NCBI GenBank assembly: GCA_020355105.1
Contig: CP070658.1
Coordinates: 2,341,729 to 2,356,884, forward strand
Direction: 5' to 3'
Source of the DNA: Candidatus Thorarchaeota archaeon
GTDB taxonomy: Archaea; Asgardarchaeota; Thorarchaeia; Thorarchaeales; Thorarchaeaceae
DNA: 15,156 nucleotides
The notes beneath the pieces are model-generated. The model searched no databases and was not told where the DNA came from. It worked only from the letters and a program-made list of their open reading frames with translations. Shown piece by piece: positions 1 through 7,013 of the stretch. Each line of letters starts with the position of its first letter. Within the stretch, counting starts at the first letter, position 1. The translations under genes and the position numbers were made by a program.

Positions 1-210
1 AAGGTTCTTGAATACATTGAGAATGAAGGCTACTCCAGATCAGAGCTCGCAAGTGTTGGTGATGGAGAGAACGACATAGACCTGTTTAAGGTGTCTGCTC
101 TGAGCATCGCGTATAATCCAGTGAGTGATGAGGTTTCTAAGGCGGCTGACCTGACGATTCGGTCCAAGGACCTCAGAAAAATCCTGCCTCACTTCATGCC
201 CCAAGACTAG
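1..210 (+). CDS. SerB-like HAD-superfamily phosphatase, C-terminal end (5' cut by window)
   Basis: Frame 1 is open from the window edge to TAG at 208-210, giving the last 69 residues. The stretch VGDGENDIDLF is HAD motif IV, whose acidic residues hold the catalytic Mg2+. It is followed by SIAYNPVSDEVSKAAD and a short basic tail, the order seen at the end of phosphoserine-phosphatase-like HAD-IB enzymes (GDGxND, then the 'A-N/K-P...A' strand and helix). Such enzymes hydrolyse small phosphomonoesters in the cytosol, classically phosphoserine to serine. The substrate here is not fixed because the nucleophile motif DxDxT and the cap domain lie outside the window. The stop codon overlaps the stop of the convergent aminotransferase gene by sharing CTAG. 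Confidence 0.8.
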   Translation, partial: KVLEYIENEGYSRSELASVGDGENDIDLFKVSALSIAYNPVSDEVSKAADLTIRSKDLRKILPHFMPQD

Positions 211-1355
211 GATAGAGTCCCCCCGAGTACGTCCAATATGTGCTTCATCTCTTCCTTGCCAACACCTGGATGTACGGGAATCTCGAAGTGCTTGTCACCA
301 ATTTCCTCTGAGTTAGGTAGGCTAAGTGAGGAATAATCGGGATAGTCTACATACTTGGCCCAACGCCACTCCGAGATGCTCTCGTATGTTCCTTGCTTGT
401 GACATGGAATTGCGTAGACGGGTCTCGATCCGACGCCTTCACGTCTGAGTTACTCGACCAGCTCATCTCTCACAATCTTCTTGGAAAGAATCCTGGGAGC
501 ATAAACATGATACGCCGAATCCATTCCGCTGAGCACGACTTGCGGTGTAGCTTGCTCAATGCCCTGGAAGAATTCATCATACGCCTTGGCATTCTCCCTT
601 CGACGTTTCACAACCACTGGCATTCGTTCCATCTGCACTACACCCAGTGCGGCTACAATGTCTAACATCCTGTAGTTGTATCCAATTCTGTAGTGAGTAT
701 AGCCCCCTTCAGGGCCCCTCCCGTGATTCTTGATCATCAGACATCGGTTGTGGATTTCTTGACTGTTAGTTGTGATCATTCCTCCCTCGCCCGTCATGAG
801 ATTCTTGGTCGCATAGAACGAAAAGGTGGCCACGTGTCCGATTGATCCTACCATCTTGCCGTCCACTGTGGCACCGTGGGCCTGACAAGCATCTTCAATC
901 ACCATTAGATTGTGCTTCTCAGCTATCTCCATTATTGGACCCATTTCGCACGGATTCCCAAAGATGTGAACAGGCATGATAGCCCTCGTCTTGTCGGATA
1001 TTGCCTCCTCAATGAGTGTCGGATCCATGTTGTAAGTATCCGGCCTCACATCCACGAAGACCGGAACAGCTCCAACCATGGATATGGTATTAGCTGAGGC
1101 AATGAAAGTAAAAGGAGTAGTGATGACTTCATCGCCAGGCTGAATCTCCATGGCCTCCAAGGCGGTGCTGAGAGCTGTTGTTCCATTCGTTGTCACGGTT
1201 GCATGCTTTGCTCCAACATAGCCTGCAAACTGCTTCTCGAACTCTCGGGACACTCTCCCCTCAGCAAGCATTCCTGACTGTAGGACTTCTTTCACTGCAT
1301 GAATCTCTTCTTCACCTATAATCGGCTTGACTATTGGAATCATACTCGTCCACAT
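207..1355 (-). pseudogene. DegT/DnrJ/EryC1 PLP-dependent aminotransferase, interrupted by an in-frame TAA
   Basis: This belongs to the sugar aminotransferase (AHBA synthase/perosamine synthetase-like) family, which transfers an amino group to keto-sugar nucleotides used for surface glycans. Visible motifs are the phosphate-binding TTNGTTAL at residues 55-62, IEDACQAHGA at 153-162 with the PLP-ring aspartate D155, and FSFYATKN at 178-185 with Schiff-base lysine K184. An ochre codon at 450-452 (codon 302) ends the open part at 301 residues. The same frame continues for 80 sense codons to TAG at 207-209 and reads like the family C-terminus (LRREGVGSRPVYAIPCHKQ..., then FEIPVHPGVG). The stop sits where the family usually has Tyr in 'DELVEYL'. 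Restored length is about 382 residues, normal for the family. The ATG at 1355 lies 25 bases after a TATA-like box, favouring it over the ATG at 1343. It may be a recent pseudogene, an assembly error or read through. Confidence 0.85.
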
Positions 1356-1376
1356 TCGCCATGAAAGGCCTCAGCG

Positions 1377-1383
1377 TTAAAAT
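1377..1383 (-). promoter_or_regulatory. TATA-box-like element for the aminotransferase gene
   Basis: On the minus strand the sequence reads ATTTTAA, centred 25 bases upstream of the ATG at 1355. That is the normal archaeal TATA-to-start distance, so transcription would begin at or near the ATG and the mRNA would be leaderless. No convincing ribosome binding site precedes the ATG, in keeping with this. The element lies in the 51-base gap after the DUF2085 gene, so the aminotransferase may be transcribed on its own. Confidence 0.4.
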
Positions 1384-1406
1384 GGTTTGGTAGAAGAAGA
1401 AGTGCA

Positions 1407-1937
1407 CTACCTCGTGTCGCCCGTGGCGGGGTCCTTCTGCACCCGCCGCCTCTTCTCCTCGATGTAACCCACGCCGCCTATTGTCAGACCCATTACAACG
1501 AGAGCGACAACCATGTAGACGAGATTCCCGAGATACAGAATCGTGGCAAGTGAAACGCCGCTCAGGAAGCCGGTACCAACACGTATCAAGTTGGTGGTCT
1601 TCCTGGGAGTGAGTCTCTGGCTAATCCAGTCTACTACTGTTGCGAAACCAATCGCAAGTGCCAGGAAGAACCAGAGCCAAGAAGGTTCACGCGGGAAACC
1701 TATCAGGAAAAGAACCACGATCCCCAGACCAATTCCAGTGTATATTCCTGTGCACCGACTGCAGAGATACAGCGAACGTCCTCGAAATGATACTCGGAGA
1801 CAGTGACCGAACAAAGAGGGAGGATGGTGAGAGAGCATCATGTGCAAGGTTTCGCGTAGTTCATCGCGCTTCGACCACTGAGTCATGTCAATCTCCAGTT
1901 CATCTGGATGAATACTTGCTTCCTGTTCTGATGCCAC
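1407..1937 (-). CDS. DUF2085 family integral membrane protein
   Basis: This is a 176-residue protein of the uncharacterised DUF2085 membrane family. The signature is a Cys/His-rich segment before the first helix: LSHHPPSLFGHC (residues 35-46), then CSRCTGIYTG (59-68), followed by VDWISQ (102-107) and RVGTGFLSG (119-127). H45, C46, C59 and C62 could bind a metal, but that is inference. Hydrophobic stretches near 64-81, 86-104, 119-136 and 137-157 predict about four membrane helices; the C-terminus is charged. The start used is GTG at 1937. An ATG at 1886 (M18), with GGAG six bases ahead, is a credible alternative that removes an acidic N-terminal tail not needed by the family. It lies 66 bases after the methyltransferase gene and 51 bases before the aminotransferase gene, same strand. 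Function is unknown. Confidence 0.8.
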   Translation of the reverse strand: MASEQEASIHPDELEIDMTQWSKRDELRETLHMMLSHHPPSLFGHCLRVSFRGRSLYLCSRCTGIYTGIGLGIVVLFLIGFPREPSWLWFFLALAIGFATVVDWISQRLTPRKTTNLIRVGTGFLSGVSLATILYLGNLVYMVVALVVMGLTIGGVGYIEEKRRRVQKDPATGDTR

Positions 1938-2003
1938 TGCAATCTCTCGCAGAAGGACCCTGAATAACGTCTTATGTCTGTTGTCTTTGCGTCATGACAT
2001 TCC

Positions 2004-4220
2004 TCATCTGGATGCTTTTCCGAGAAGGAGCATACTCGCTTCTTCCAATCCATTCATTGCACTTCTCGTAAGAAGCGACTTGTGGCTGATGTCTAGCAGA
2101 TTAGACAGTCCCAAACTGTCTTTCAACATCGTGTGAAGCTCTTCTGCAACACTCCTCGAGTCCTTCCGATCTGGAAAGTATGCCACTTGGACTGCAGCCT
2201 CGGCTATCACACTGTGCCAAACATGGAAAACCTCGTTCATGCTAGGTGAACGCTCCTCAGATGATCGCAAAGAGGTCAAAACATCACACAGTTTCCCGTA
2301 CAATAAGTCGTCAAAAGACTCAGGAATCGGGATGGAGCCTAGGTTGTTAGGTAAGAGATTGACTGTAATCCTAGCATTATTGGTCATGACCGTCCTGAAG
2401 AACCGAGCCACAAGATTCGAGTTTATGAAGACGCAGATCGACTTCAGAACGTTCCTAGACGCCTCTGATATGTAGGTGGCAGAATTCAGCACTAGATGTT
2501 TTCCTTCGTCATAGCAGGCAACCGGATTTCTGGCGTTTTGCTGAACTATGACCTTGGGCATTGAGAGAAGCCCCAATCTTCCTGGTTTGGCGAGACGGTT
2601 TCGGTCGTAGTCAAGAAAAACTCTAGATGTTGCCCTGTATGCGGCAATGTCCCTCCCTCTAACAACAGGTTTCCAGTTTCCACCTGCCTTCGGACTACAA
2701 TGCACAAAACTGTCGTTACATCCAGTTTCAATTCCTCGATGGATGGACGCAATATCAACCAGACGCGGGAGATTGCTGAGAGAACTAAGCAGCTTCTCAT
2801 TCACTTTGTCAATCCCGGTGAGAAATCTATGGTTCCATGGCTGAACCAAATTCATGTAGTTCGCCTGCGGAATCGCTGTCGTTGATACACAGTCTTCCCT
2901 TCTAGGGTCATATCTGGAAAGAGAAACAGAGGATTCTCGCTTCATATTCCCCTTCCTGAGAATGATGATGCCAGTTTCAGCAGTGACTCCCCTGAACACT
3001 CCGGGACCACAATCAGAGATGTGCTTGAGTCTATGATTAGTCAGTAGTCGTCGCCTCAGCTGAGTGTAGGAGCCAAGTGTAAGGAGGTTCTTGTGCACCA
3101 AGTAGCCTAGGACTCCATTAGGTGCAAGTTGCTGCAGTGAGGCCTCGATGAAGAGAGCATGGATGTTGTACTCTCGAGCGGTCTTGTATCTGGCCTTGAG
3201 ATTCGTACGGTATGAAGGGTCTAGAGTGGAAAGACGCAGATACGGGGGATTTCCTACAATGATGTCGAATACAAGCTCTTCTGGCCAAAGTGGGAACAAT
3301 GAGTCACCAGTCTTCAGGTTCATTCCGGTATTGGCACCTGTCAAGTCGCCGGTGAGGGCCGCCGTGACCAACCAGAGTTGCGCCTCCGTGATGTTTACAG
3401 CCCCCCGGTCGAGGTCAGCTCCGAAGAGGCGATGTTTCAGAACATGTGCTGCAACCGAAGCAGTACTTCCACAATCAACGCCGCGGATTGTCACTGACCC
3501 GTCAGGTGAATCAAGGTCGTTCAATGAAGATTGAGTCAGCTCCATCAATCTTTGAAGCATGGCTAGCAGGAAAGCTCCTCCTCCGCATGAGTTGTCCAAA
3601 ACGCGTAGAGAGAGAATCTGCTCAACGAGCTTCGAGGGAGATGCCGATGTCCAGTCTTCGAGAAACACAGCAAGGCTACGACTGCAGATCCACCTGGCAA
3701 TCTCAAATGGCGTGTAGAACGCACCGCCTCTCTTCTTCCATCTGCGACTCTTGATGGACTCGTACAGTAGTCCTAGGAGCAGAATTCGATTATCTATTGG
3801 AGCAGTAGTGGTCGGACCATCTATCTCCAGATCATCCAAAGCACCGGCGAAGTCCAGGAGAATGCCGTGGTCTATATCCTGTTGGGCAAGCTGCTGGTCG
3901 CTGCTAGACTCAAACAGACCGAGGGATGAAACAGCTCGGACTATCTCTTCCTGATGATGGCCCGCAGCGTTCTTGGCTCGTGACCCATGCACGGTCAATG
4001 ATACAATAGGACTCTGACCATCCTGAGAAAATTCATTTGACACCAACCCAGATGGTGCGACGCCAAGAGCAGACAGTAGTCTGAAGAAGAACAACCGTTG
4101 AAGAATGATGTCATAGTGGGCCGCTGCTTTGCTGTTGTTTCCAATCCTGGAAACAAGGCTATTCCTCAGTTTCGTTAGTGTACGAATTGCTCGGGTTGGG
4201 CCTTGCTGTAGTCCGGTCAC
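2004..4220 (-). CDS. Eco57I/TaqI-like adenine-N6 DNA methyltransferase, apparently without nuclease
   Basis: This 738-residue protein probably methylates adenine N6 in a specific DNA sequence using S-adenosylmethionine. Gamma-class motif order is visible: motif X GAFYTP (166-171), motif I VLDNSCGGGAFL (207-218) for SAM, LFGADLD (265-271) as motif II, and catalytic motif IV NPPY (324-327). Residues about 485-635 look like the TaqI-type target recognition domain, from HRGIETGCNDSF to NLLPNNLGSIPIPE. Type IIG enzymes such as Eco57I carry a PD-(D/E)xK nuclease domain ahead of motif X. Here only about 165 residues precede it and I see no such motif, nor a separate nuclease gene nearby. It may therefore be an orphan methyltransferase or the remnant of a restriction system. 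The start is GTG at 4220, supported by a TATA-like element 26 bases upstream and no strong Shine-Dalgarno site. Confidence 0.87.
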   Translation of the reverse strand: MTGLQQGPTRAIRTLTKLRNSLVSRIGNNSKAAAHYDIILQRLFFFRLLSALGVAPSGLVSNEFSQDGQSPIVSLTVHGSRAKNAAGHHQEEIVRAVSSLGLFESSSDQQLAQQDIDHGILLDFAGALDDLEIDGPTTTAPIDNRILLLGLLYESIKSRRWKKRGGAFYTPFEIARWICSRSLAVFLEDWTSASPSKLVEQILSLRVLDNSCGGGAFLLAMLQRLMELTQSSLNDLDSPDGSVTIRGVDCGSTASVAAHVLKHRLFGADLDRGAVNITEAQLWLVTAALTGDLTGANTGMNLKTGDSLFPLWPEELVFDIIVGNPPYLRLSTLDPSYRTNLKARYKTAREYNIHALFIEASLQQLAPNGVLGYLVHKNLLTLGSYTQLRRRLLTNHRLKHISDCGPGVFRGVTAETGIIILRKGNMKRESSVSLSRYDPRREDCVSTTAIPQANYMNLVQPWNHRFLTGIDKVNEKLLSSLSNLPRLVDIASIHRGIETGCNDSFVHCSPKAGGNWKPVVRGRDIAAYRATSRVFLDYDRNRLAKPGRLGLLSMPKVIVQQNARNPVACYDEGKHLVLNSATYISEASRNVLKSICVFINSNLVARFFRTVMTNNARITVNLLPNNLGSIPIPESFDDLLYGKLCDVLTSLRSSEERSPSMNEVFHVWHSVIAEAAVQVAYFPDRKDSRSVAEELHTMLKDSLGLSNLLDISHKSLLTRSAMNGLEEASMLLLGKASR

Positions 4221-4242
4221 CCTTGAATCAACTCTCGGCCTG

Positions 4243-4249
4243 TATTAAA
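4243..4249 (-). promoter_or_regulatory. TATA-box-like element for the DNA methyltransferase gene
   Basis: The minus strand reads TTTAATA, centred 26 bases upstream of the GTG at 4220. This spacing fits an archaeal core promoter producing a leaderless mRNA and helps choose the GTG start. Confidence 0.4.
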
Positions 4250-4302
4250 CTAACATCCACCTTTCTTAAGCCGAATCTTGCGCTTTTTCATGTCCACGAA
4301 TC

Positions 4303-4328
4303 AGATACACAACCAGCAAGATGTATCT
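4303..4328. repeat. Inverted repeat AGATACA-N12-TGTATCT
   Basis: Perfect 7-base arms with a 12-base spacer lie upstream of the methyltransferase promoter and far from the ferredoxin promoter. It could be a regulator binding site; with arms this short it could also be chance. Confidence 0.3.
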
Positions 4329-4477
4329 TTCGACCGGATGCACTGGCATAGTCACAGCTTGCTGTCTAACACACCTTGTCACGACTGAAACGCCCGTTCT
4401 GCATCAATGTCATAGAGAGAAGACTGCAACATTCTGACCCTCGATATGCTGAATCGGACAGAACGAGAAAGGCAGGA

Positions 4478-4484
4478 TTAAAAT
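4478..4484 (+). promoter_or_regulatory. TATA-box-like element for the ferredoxin-AOR operon
   Basis: TTAAAAT lies 58 bases ahead of the ATG at 4542, predicting transcription from about 4508 and a leader of roughly 34 bases. It is the best AT-rich element before the operon. Confidence 0.35.
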
Positions 4485-4541
4485 GGCGGTTTCCGAGCTA
4501 GTAGCGCCACTTTAACATTGGAAACGAGGACGCTGGAAACT

Positions 4542-5033
4542 ATGGTCAAATTGTTGCTAGTTGACATGGAAAAGTGTACGGGCTGTAAGCAATGTTCTTT
4601 GGCTTGTTCCTTGACAAAGGAGGAAATCTTCGACCCTTACAGAGGAAGAGTCAAGGTCTACAAGAAAGAGGATATTGCTCTTGGGATACAACTCTTGTGC
4701 GAACAATGCGACACATATCCTTGTATCGAGGCCTGCCCTGAAGGAGCTCTCACCAGGAATGAGGAAACTGGTATCATTGCTGTGAACTTTGAAACCTGCA
4801 ATGAGTGTGGGACTTGTGTGGACGCCTGCACGTACCACGCAATAAGACTGCATCCTGAATCAGGCAAGGCACTCATCTGCGATCTTTGTGGCGGTGACCC
4901 CTATTGCGTATACCATTGTGTTCCTGGTGCGTTGGAATGGTTCGATGCTACTGACGACCTGCTGAAATCAAAGAAGAAACTGCGGTCGGCCAGAATGGCC
5001 GCATACCGCGACATCATGAAGGAGGCGGCATAG
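4542..5033 (+). CDS. Four-cluster [4Fe-4S] ferredoxin subunit, AorA/HycB-like
   Basis: This 163-residue cytosolic protein carries 16 cysteines in four groups: C12/15/18/22, C53/56/61/65, C86/89/92/96 and C113/116/122/126. That is the layout of HycB/CooF/DmsB-type electron-transfer subunits, which hold four [4Fe-4S] clusters. It stands three bases ahead of an aldehyde oxidoreductase gene, so it most likely passes electrons to or from that enzyme, as AorA does in AorABC-type aldehyde oxidoreductases. The ATG at 4542 is preferred over an in-frame TTG at 4518, because the protein then begins MVKLLLVDMEKCTGC as ferredoxins of this family do. No signal or twin-arginine peptide is present. The C-terminal 30 residues are lysine/arginine-rich and beyond the last cluster. 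Confidence 0.88.
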   Translation: MVKLLLVDMEKCTGCKQCSLACSLTKEEIFDPYRGRVKVYKKEDIALGIQLLCEQCDTYPCIEACPEGALTRNEETGIIAVNFETCNECGTCVDACTYHAIRLHPESGKALICDLCGGDPYCVYHCVPGALEWFDATDDLLKSKKKLRSARMAAYRDIMKEAA

Positions 5034-5036
5034 AGG

Positions 5037-6956
5037 ATGTACGGACATCAAGGAAAGATACTACACGTTGACCTTAGTAAGGACAAGATTTGGAAGGAAG
5101 ACTTCCCTGAGGAATGGAGGCGCCTGTATGTTGGCTCAAGGGGTGTGAATGCTAGGCTTCTTTGGGACTACTGTAAGGACCCCGAGATTACCTGGGATCA
5201 CCCAAAGAACGTTGTCATCTATGCTCCAGGAGCTCTCACCGGGACCACCGCACCATGCTCGGGACGAACGTCTGTCACAACAGTTGGCTGTACAACTGGA
5301 CTGTACCTGAAGACAAACACGGGTGGTCACTGGGGCGCTGAACTGAAGTTCGCTGGGTACGATCATTTGGTAGTGCACGGGGTGGCAGACAAACCCTCAT
5401 TCATCAACATTGAGGATGATCAAGTGGAAATAATGGATGCCAAGGGTCTCTGGGGCAAAGACATCATCCAGACAGATACGCTTCTGAAGAAGTGGCATGG
5501 AAACGAGTCCAAGGGACTCTACATCGGGCCCGCAGGCGAGAATCTCGTTCGGGCTTCTTCAATCCAATGCTCATTGTACCATGCAGCCGGCAGGGGTGGA
5601 GGAGCCGCGGTAATGGGGAAGAAGAACTTGAAAGCGATTTCCGTCAAGGGGACCAAGCCGGTCAGGGTGAAAGACCCCAAGAAGTTCGCAGAAATCGCCA
5701 AAGAACAGAGAGAACTCCTGAGAGCAGACAGTGGTGCCGTAGGACTTCACGACTATGGGACTGCGGGTTCCATAGCCGCTGTCAACGAACTACACGCGTT
5801 CCCTGGAAAGAACTGGCAGACGGGCTACACCGAGAATCCATATCCGATCACAGGCCAAGCGCTTGTTGAAAAGGGATACCTCAAGAGGCGGGTGGCATGC
5901 TTCGGATGCACAATAGGCTGTCATCGCTACTCGGTGATAGAAAAAGGACCCAACAAGGGTATTGCGAGTGGAGGTCCAGAGTACGAAACATTCGGTGCAC
6001 TTGGAAATGGTCCGGGCATAATTGACACAGAGGGCGTACTCCTCCTTAACGAACTATGCAACCGTCTTGGCCTGGATACGATAACGGCAGGCACCGTAAT
6101 ACAGTGGGCAATTGAGAGCTATGAGAGAGGAGTCCTCACGAAAGAAGACACAGACGGAATGGAGCTCGGCTGGGGCAAGCTCGAGGAGACTCTCAAGGGA
6201 GTGGAGGCAATTGCCCTTCGTACCGGCAAACTTGGGGATCTCCTAGGTGACGGTCTAAAGATTGCCACTAAGAAGGTAGGCCACGACTCATACAAGTGGG
6301 CGATAATGAACGCCAAGGGACTGGAACAGTCCAACGTTGAGACCCGCTCAGCGAAGGCATATGCGCTGGCGTTCGCCGTGAATCCACGTGGTAATGATCA
6401 CCTGATGACTGAAACCTTTGCCGAGTTTGGAGCTAGTCCTGAGGCCATCGATGTCATTGAGAAAGTCACAGGCGACAAGAAGTGGGCATCGCCACACTTC
6501 ACTGAATACAGAGCAGAAATCGTGCGATGGCACGAGGACTGTTATGAGATAACCGAAGCACTGGGATACTGTGTATTCACATCCACTGCAGCATACGGGG
6601 TCAATCCAGACAATATGGCGAGACTCTACGAGGCTGCCACTGGCATCTCCATGACCGAGGACGAAATGATGTTCACCGGACGGAGAGTTGTGACTCTCGA
6701 GAAGGCATTCAACGTGACTCGAGGAGCAACTAGAGAGCATGACAACCTGCCATGGCGTCTTATGAACGAGGGTGCTGCGTCTGGCCCGTTAAAGGGAGAA
6801 ACAAATTCTCAGGAGGAGCTTGATGACATGCTGGACAAGTACTACGCACTCCATGAGTGGGACTTAAAGACCAGCTGGCCCTACAAGAAGACATATGACA
6901 AGGTCGGCCTCAAGGACGTAGGTGACTACCTAGAGAAGATTGGGAAGCTGCCCTAG
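5037..6956 (+). CDS. aor: Aldehyde ferredoxin oxidoreductase family tungsten enzyme
   Basis: This 639-residue protein oxidises aldehydes to carboxylic acids, or works in reverse, with a tungsten bis-pterin cofactor and one [4Fe-4S] cluster. Family marks in order are GKILHVDLS near the N-terminus, GRGGGAAVMGKKNLKAI (185-201), the cluster cysteines in CFGCTIGC (C288, C291, C295) with the fourth at C512, GGPEYETFG (312-320), NRLGLDT (342-348) and NPRGNDH (449-455). Length is typical of the family. GGAGG at 5021-5025 precedes the ATG by 11 bases inside the end of the ferredoxin gene, so the two are almost certainly co-translated. The second pterin-contacting motif reads EALGYC, where the family consensus is DxxGL(C/D). 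The aldehyde substrate cannot be told. No FAD subunit like AorC is in the window. Confidence 0.93.
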   Translation: MYGHQGKILHVDLSKDKIWKEDFPEEWRRLYVGSRGVNARLLWDYCKDPEITWDHPKNVVIYAPGALTGTTAPCSGRTSVTTVGCTTGLYLKTNTGGHWGAELKFAGYDHLVVHGVADKPSFINIEDDQVEIMDAKGLWGKDIIQTDTLLKKWHGNESKGLYIGPAGENLVRASSIQCSLYHAAGRGGGAAVMGKKNLKAISVKGTKPVRVKDPKKFAEIAKEQRELLRADSGAVGLHDYGTAGSIAAVNELHAFPGKNWQTGYTENPYPITGQALVEKGYLKRRVACFGCTIGCHRYSVIEKGPNKGIASGGPEYETFGALGNGPGIIDTEGVLLLNELCNRLGLDTITAGTVIQWAIESYERGVLTKEDTDGMELGWGKLEETLKGVEAIALRTGKLGDLLGDGLKIATKKVGHDSYKWAIMNAKGLEQSNVETRSAKAYALAFAVNPRGNDHLMTETFAEFGASPEAIDVIEKVTGDKKWASPHFTEYRAEIVRWHEDCYEITEALGYCVFTSTAAYGVNPDNMARLYEAATGISMTEDEMMFTGRRVVTLEKAFNVTRGATREHDNLPWRLMNEGAASGPLKGETNSQEELDDMLDKYYALHEWDLKTSWPYKKTYDKVGLKDVGDYLEKIGKLP

Positions 6957-6960
6957 ACCA

Positions 6961-6993
6961 GGGAAGTCCTTCCCCCTCTCTCTTTTCTTTCTC
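6961..6993 (+). terminator. Probable transcription terminator after the AOR gene
   Basis: GGGAA-GTCC-TTCCC (6961-6974) can form a five-pair hairpin four bases after the stop codon. It is followed by a pyrimidine tract rich in T up to 6993. Archaeal termination depends mainly on T-rich runs, so the tract may matter more than the hairpin. Confidence 0.4.
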
Positions 6994-7013
6994 GAAGGGA
7001 TGGTGAAAGGTCG

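Larger units (their letters stand above)
4221..4541. other. Intergenic region between divergent methyltransferase and ferredoxin genes
   Basis: These 321 bases separate two divergent transcripts. They hold a leftward TATA-like box (4243-4249), a rightward one (4478-4484) and a 7-base inverted repeat (4303-4328). A second pair, CAGCAAG near 4314 and CTTGCTG near 4358, is also inverted. I see no tRNA fold, no convincing small gene and no tandem repeat. Confidence 0.5.

Noticed and set aside
450..452. Recoding of the in-frame stop as pyrrolysine or selenocysteine
   Set aside because: Pyrrolysine uses TAG and selenocysteine uses TGA; this codon is TAA, and the family residue there is tyrosine.
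393..665. A 90-codon rightward open frame over the aminotransferase stop
   Set aside because: It is antisense to family-conserved aminotransferase sequence on both sides of the TAA and resembles nothing.
4221..4541. A tRNA or structured RNA in the longest intergenic region
   Set aside because: No cloverleaf, no B-box with matching acceptor stem and no long stem could be found by eye.
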